A stretch of DNA of 19,653 nucleotides from Thermogutta sp. (GTDB lineage Bacteria; Planctomycetota; Planctomycetia; Pirellulales; Thermoguttaceae): assembly GCA_012798155.1 (NCBI GenBank), contig JAAZNR010000462.1, forward strand, positions 1 to 19,653, read 5' to 3'. A program made the position numbers and the translations under genes. The notes under the pieces are model-generated. The model did not search any database. It worked only from the letters and a program-made list of their open reading frames with translations, and was not told the DNA's origin. Positions 16,797 through 19,653 of this stretch are shown here, one piece after another; position 1 is the first letter of the stretch; the number at the start of each line of letters is the position of its first letter.

Positions 16797-17354
16797 GTGA
16801 AGTTGGTCGTCGGTCTCGGAAATCCCGGCTCGAAGTACCGCGGGACCCGCCACAACGTCGGCTATGACGTCTTGGCGGAGTTGGCACGACGGTACGGCGC
16901 TGGGAAGCCGCGAAACCGATTCGCCGGCGAGACCGTCGATGTCCTCTTGGACGGAGTTCGAGTCCTGCTGTTGAGTCCGACGACGTACATGAATCGCAGC
17001 GGCAGGAGCGTCGCGGAGGCTGCCGGATTTTTCAAGCTCGGCCCGGAAGATTTGATGGTGGTTTGCGATGATTTGAGCCTTCCTTTGGGAAAGCTCCGGG
17101 TCCGTGCCAAGGGTTCGTCCGGCGGGCACAAAGGCTTGGAAGACATTATTCGCAGTTTGGGTACGGAGCACTTTCCACGATTGCGGGTGGGGATAGGATC
17201 GCCGCCGCCGGGCCTCGATGCCGCGGATTACGTGCTGATGCGATTTTCCGCGGAAGAGCAAGTCGCCATCCGAGAGGCAGTGACCAAGGCATGCGATGCG
17301 GTGGCGGTTTGGGTGGCGCAGGGTATCGACGCATGCATGAACCGGTATAATTGA
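16797..17354 (+). CDS. pth: peptidyl-tRNA hydrolase
   Basis: The protein is 185 aa, the usual length. It releases peptides from peptidyl-tRNA that has dropped off ribosomes. Conserved features: KLVVGLGNPG at the start, catalytic His 19 in RGTRHNVGYD, TTYMNRSG (Asn 66) and the Asp 91 region VVCDDLSLPLG. The block GSSGGHKGLEDII has Lys 112 where E. coli has Asn 114, a known point of variation. The GTG at 16797 is preferred because it gives the family N-terminus and has AAGGCG 8 nt upstream; the frame is open back to another GTG at 16722, which would add 25 residues of poor conservation. Confidence 0.94.
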   Translation: MKLVVGLGNPGSKYRGTRHNVGYDVLAELARRYGAGKPRNRFAGETVDVLLDGVRVLLLSPTTYMNRSGRSVAEAAGFFKLGPEDLMVVCDDLSLPLGKLRVRAKGSSGGHKGLEDIIRSLGTEHFPRLRVGIGSPPPGLDAADYVLMRFSAEEQVAIREAVTKACDAVAVWVAQGIDACMNRYN

Positions 17355-17394
17355 CGCTCGACCGTGATCCCTGCCGAGGTCGATCAACTTGGGC

Positions 17395-17426
17395 GGATGC
17401 CGAGGAACCCCGGCCCCGGGGCATCC
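17395..17426 (+). promoter_or_regulatory. hairpin in the rpsF leader, possible S6:S18-type autoregulatory site
   Basis: GGATGCC (17395-17401) pairs with GGCATCC (17420-17426). The 18-nt interior includes two CCGG-type runs (CCCCGG, 17408-17413, and CCCCGG, 17414-17419). It ends 8 nt before the Shine-Dalgarno AAGGAG of rpsF. Many bacteria carry an rpsF leader in which the S6:S18 complex binds an exposed CCG. The position and CCG content fit, but I cannot confirm the consensus fold. Confidence 0.35.
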
Positions 17427-17447
17427 TGTGGTTTAAGGAGTGCCATT

Positions 17448-17867
17448 TTGAATTACTACGAAGGGCTTTACATTTTGGATTCCGGCCGATTCGCCCGGGA
17501 TCCCGACGGCACGGTTCGGCAGATCACCGATGCCATTACCGATGCCGGCGGCGAGGTCTTGGTTAGCCGCATGTGGGAGGAGCGAAGGCTCGCCTATCCC
17601 ATCAAAAAGCAGCGAAAAGGGACGTACTGGCTGGTGTACTTCAAGCTCGACGGCGGGCGTTTGGACGACGTCCGCGCTCGGCTCCAGCACGCCGATTACA
17701 TTCTTCGCTACATGCACGTCCGCATCGATCCCCGCATCATTGACGTGCTGGTGGAGCACGCCCGAGGCGGGTTGGTGTCTCCGCGTGGGCTTGCGGACGA
17801 GGGTGAAGACGCCGATCATACCGCGGATAGCGTGGAGGCGGCGGCGGATGCCGAGAGCGAAGATTGA
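17448..17867 (+). CDS. rpsF: 30S ribosomal protein S6 (TTG start)
   Basis: The protein is 139 aa. Family features are NYYEGLYILDSGRF at the start, DAITDAGGEVLVSRMWEERRLAYPIKKQRKG spread over about 30-60 (no gaps; key residues W/E/R/L/Y/I), then YWLVYFKLDG and ILRYMHVRID. About 40 extra residues at the C-terminus are acidic and Ala-rich. The start is TTG at 17448: AAGGAG (17435-17440) lies 7 nt upstream, and no ATG or GTG is near in frame; a preceding ATT codon is also in frame. Longer frames from 17364 run through the leader hairpin. S6 sits on the platform of the small subunit with S18. It begins an rpsF-ssb-rplI run. Confidence 0.95.
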   Translation: MNYYEGLYILDSGRFARDPDGTVRQITDAITDAGGEVLVSRMWEERRLAYPIKKQRKGTYWLVYFKLDGGRLDDVRARLQHADYILRYMHVRIDPRIIDVLVEHARGGLVSPRGLADEGEDADHTADSVEAAADAESED

Positions 17868-17892
17868 CGCATGTTCCCGCAGGCCGGCTTCC

Positions 17893-17929
17893 CTCGGCTC
17901 GGCAAACCGAGTCGAGTGCGGCATGCCGC
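17893..17929 (+). other. hairpin plus 12-bp palindrome in the rpsF-ssb spacer
   Basis: Bases 17893-17902 pair with 17907-17916 (10 bp including one G-U) around a CAAA tetraloop. Directly after comes the perfect palindrome GCGGCATGCCGC (17918-17929). There is no U-run, so processing, attenuation or a protein site are all possible. This is a prediction from base pairing alone. Confidence 0.5.
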
Positions 17930-18012
17930 CGCGCCGGGCCGCAAACGCCTTCGGTTCATCGCAGTCAACCGGTTGAGAGAAAACATGCCAATCCGGTGCA
18001 CGGGGAGGATCC

Positions 18013-18471
18013 ATGGCAAGTTACAATCGCGTCATCTTGTTGGGAAACCTGACCCGCGACCCGGAAGTGCGATACACGCCCCAAGGCACGGCGGTTTGTG
18101 ACGTAGGGCTTGCCGTGAACGAACGGCGAAAGAACGCCGCCGGCGAGTGGATCGACGAAGTCGTGTATGTCGATGTGACCCTCTGGGGGCGGACCGCCGA
18201 GGTCGCCGGCGAATATCTCACCAAAGGCTCCCCCATTTTGATCGAAGGTCGGCTGCGGCTCGACACGTGGGAGTCGCAGGATGGGCAAAAGCGGTCTCGG
18301 CTACGGGTGGTGGGGGACCGGATGCAGATGTTGGGTGGGCGAGGATCCGGTGAGGGAGGGGGCGGCGGTGGATCGCGGCAACGGCGGGCCGCGCCTTCCG
18401 GAGGAAGCAACGCCGTTGCGGACGACGTTCCTTCCGCGGATATCCCCCCGGACGACGACGTACCGTTTTGA
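18013..18471 (+). CDS. ssb: single-stranded DNA-binding protein
   Basis: The protein is 152 aa. The OB-fold (about 1-105) begins [20 protein letters not shown] and includes [20 protein letters not shown] and [21 protein letters not shown] Gly-rich linker (about 110-120) leads to the acidic tip DDDVPF, the canonical SSB tail that recruits replication and repair proteins. It coats single-stranded DNA as a tetramer. The ATG at 18013 has GGAGGA a few bases upstream. Its place between rpsF and rplI matches the widespread rpsF-ssb-rpsR-rplI arrangement, minus rpsR. Confidence 0.97.
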   Translation: MASYNRVILLGNLTRDPEVRYTPQGTAVCDVGLAVNERRKNAAGEWIDEVVYVDVTLWGRTAEVAGEYLTKGSPILIEGRLRLDTWESQDGQKRSRLRVVGDRMQMLGGRGSGEGGGGGGSRQRRAAPSGGSNAVADDVPSADIPPDDDVPF

Positions 18472-18531
18472 ACGCCGGGTGGCTTGCAGCGACTCGATCC
18501 AACGCCGGCAAGTCGAGGCATCGGATTGACT

Positions 18532-18552
18532 CCGCGAGCGAGACCGCGAGCG
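18532..18552. repeat. paired 9-bp direct repeat, period 12
   Basis: CCGCGAGCG occurs at 18532-18540 and 18544-18552 in the ssb-rplI spacer, separated by AGA. Confidence 0.75.
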
Positions 18553-18556
18553 TTCC

Positions 18557-18602
18557 GAGAGCCAGTGCGGAATACAAGAGAGCCGGTGAGGTAAACAAGA
18601 GA
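18557..18602. repeat. degenerate 21-bp tandem repeat just upstream of rplI
   Basis: The units at 18557-18577 and 18578-18598 match at 17 of 21 positions, and a third copy begins GAGA at 18599. ACAAGAGA is exact at 18574-18581 and 18595-18602. The repeat ends about 20 bp before the rplI ATG and so lies in its translation-initiation leader. Confidence 0.75.
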
Positions 18603-18622
18603 ATCAGGACTGAGGCGGACTC

Positions 18623-19162
18623 ATGGCAGCTTCCCAACAGAAAAGACGTAAACATGCTTCCCGCGGTCTTCCGCGCGGCCCACACGGCGGCGTGCAGCTT
18701 TTGCTGGTGGGCACGGTCGAACACCTCGGTAAGCCCGGCGACGTGGTCGAGGTCAAACGCGGCTATGCCGTGAATTATCTGTTGCCCCAAGGGCTTGCCA
18801 CTGTAGCGACCGATCATCACCGAAGGATGGTCGAAAAACACAAGAACAAGTTGTTGGAACTGGAACGGGCGAAACTGGCCAATCTCCGCCAATTGGCCGA
18901 GAACATCTCGCAAGTCAGCATCTCGATCGAGGCCAATGCCAACGAGGAAGGGCATCTGTACGGATCGGTCGGGCCGGTCGAGATTTCCAAGGCCTTGCGA
19001 CGGGAAAGCGTCGACATCGTACCGGACCAGGTCCGGCTCCAAGGACCGCTGAAGGAGCTGGGATTGTACACCGTCCAAATACACCTGGGCGGAGAGGTCT
19101 TCGCCGACCTCAAGGTGTGGGTCGTCCCCGCCGCGGGCGAGGGCGACAAAGCCCCGCGGTGA
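18623..19162 (+). CDS. rplI: 50S ribosomal protein L9 with N-terminal extension
   Basis: The protein is 179 aa, longer than the usual 150 or so. The L9 core starts at about residue 24 (VQLLLVGTVEHLGKPGDVVE, then VKRGYAVNYLLPQGLA), followed by the long connecting helix (about 65-95, KHKNKLLELERAKLANLRQL) and the C-terminal domain (ISIEANANEEGHLYGSVGPV, KELGLYTVQIHLGGEV). The extra 23 residues are basic and Gly-rich (QQKRRKHASRGLPRGPHGG). The ATG at 18623 is supported by GAGG about 8 nt upstream and there is no good start nearer the core, so the extension is probably real; similar extensions occur in planctomycete L9. It is the last gene before a strong terminator. Confidence 0.96.
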   Translation: MAASQQKRRKHASRGLPRGPHGGVQLLLVGTVEHLGKPGDVVEVKRGYAVNYLLPQGLATVATDHHRRMVEKHKNKLLELERAKLANLRQLAENISQVSISIEANANEEGHLYGSVGPVEISKALRRESVDIVPDQVRLQGPLKELGLYTVQIHLGGEVFADLKVWVVPAAGEGDKAPR

Positions 19163-19194
19163 CCGGGGGGACTCCGTTTCGCGGCCGATTCTAT

Positions 19195-19219
19195 CTTCCA
19201 TAACATTTCCTTCCATAAC
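19195..19219. repeat. paired 10-bp direct repeat, period 15, after rplI
   Basis: CTTCCATAAC occurs at 19195-19204 and 19210-19219, between the rplI stop and the terminator. Confidence 0.85.
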
Positions 19220-19235
19220 GCTTCAGCGACGTACT

Positions 19236-19262
19236 AGGCGTGCCGTTCGGCACGCCTTTTTT
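19236..19262 (+). terminator. intrinsic terminator of the rpsF-ssb-rplI operon
   Basis: AGGCGTGCCG (19236-19245) and CGGCACGCCT (19248-19257) form a stem of about 9 bp with a GTTC loop, followed by six T's (19257-19262). It is 73 bp after the rplI stop. Confidence 0.92.
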
Positions 19263-19417
19263 CGCCTTAGCTGCCAAATCCTTGCTTCATCAGTTTTTTC
19301 GGGCCGGTGCCGGGCGGCGCCCTTTTCTCGGCTCGATCCGCCGATTAGCATGGGTTCACCGTTCCGTTTTGGAGATGCACCCTCGAACTCGGCCCAATCG
19401 ATGAGGAGTCCCGATTC

Positions 19418-19653
19418 ATGAAACGCTGGAAACAGAATCTGAGCTGCTTGGCCCTGCATTTCGGCATTGTGACCTTGGCGACGCTCGCCTCCGCCGCGTA
19501 CGCCGCCGAGGGCGGCCCGTGCCTCCGCGAGGGAGATCCTCGCGAAGTCGGCATGGACCCGGCCGTCCTGGCCCAGATAGGGCCGGCCATGGAACGTTTC
19601 GTGGAAGCGAAAGAGATCAGCGGCTCCGTTACGATGGTGGTAAGAAAGGGGCA
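19418..19653 (+). CDS. serine hydrolase, beta-lactamase/class C-related (N-terminal fragment, cut by window edge)
   Basis: 78 codons are visible. A signal peptide (about 1-29: MKRWKQ, then a hydrophobic stretch ending AYA/AEG) is followed by REVGMDPAVLAQIGPAMERF and ISGSVTMVVRKG, the typical opening of beta-lactamase-fold serine hydrolases (PF00144), where an SxxK motif would follow beyond the window. The ATG at 19418 has GAGGAG 9 nt upstream. It lies after the rplI terminator, so it is probably a separate unit. It could be an esterase, a D-aminopeptidase-like enzyme or a penicillin-binding relative; the visible part cannot decide. Confidence 0.8.
   Translation, partial: MKRWKQNLSCLALHFGIVTLATLASAAYAAEGGPCLREGDPREVGMDPAVLAQIGPAMERFVEAKEISGSVTMVVRKG

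Noticed and set aside
17346..17351. Perfect TATAAT at the end of pth as a promoter for rpsF
   Set aside because: No -35-like sequence lies at 16-18 bp upstream and no extended -10 TG is present; it may be chance.
15996..17387. Minus-strand 463-codon frame opposite rplY and pth
   Set aside because: It is antisense to two clear housekeeping genes and has no family features.
19309..19328. Second terminator after rplI (GGGC-GGC-GCCC-TTTT)
   Set aside because: The stem is only 4 bp with a 3-nt loop, and the strong terminator at 19236-19262 makes it unnecessary.

Overview
The window is GC-rich bacterial DNA, most likely from a planctomycete (Pirellulales-like). The lineage call is inferred from gene content: a DUF1559 protein with a prepilin-type N-terminus followed by a small lipoprotein, a signal-peptide leucine-rich-repeat protein, several CRTAC1-like (FG-GAP/VCBS plus ASPIC/UnbV) proteins, a Tat-exported sugar isomerase-like protein, and a prs-rplY-pth-rpsF-ssb-rplI core with an N-terminally extended L9. 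No rRNA, tRNA, CRISPR array, transposase or phage gene was seen.

Layout. Bases 1-831 (minus) hold most of a Tat-signal sugar phosphate isomerase/epimerase-like protein, cut by the window edge. A 338-bp spacer full of paired short direct repeats separates it from a divergent secreted clan-A glycoside hydrolase (1170-2435, plus). Convergent to that is a minus-strand five-gene block, transcribed right to left from about 10.7 kb to 2.5 kb: TPR-B, VCBS-C, VCBS-B, TPR-A, VCBS-A. Spacings are 1 bp, a 23-bp overlap, 112 bp and a 4-bp ATGA overlap. The three VCBS proteins are obvious paralogues, each a calcium-motif beta-propeller with an ASPIC/UnbV tail, and the two TPR proteins are membrane anchored and related to each other. 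This looks like a duplicated envelope module of unknown function and is the best candidate for an undescribed system here.

Upstream, still on the minus strand, lie a small lipoprotein (11095-11448), a DUF1559 protein (11568-12674) with a credible sigma70-like promoter and a strong hairpin between the two, and a 14-repeat LRR protein (13140-14513). On the plus strand from 14783 is a housekeeping cluster: prs, rplY (L25/CTC), pth, rpsF, ssb and rplI, closed by a textbook intrinsic terminator at 19236-19262. rpsR, usually found with rpsF/ssb/rplI, is absent. A truncated serine hydrolase (beta-lactamase-like) begins at 19418.

A second theme is the noncoding DNA. Many spacers carry unrelated 9-21-bp sequences, each present in just two near-adjacent copies. 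Four such pairs are packed into 870-1069 alone. This looks like repeated local microduplication rather than a dispersed repeat family.
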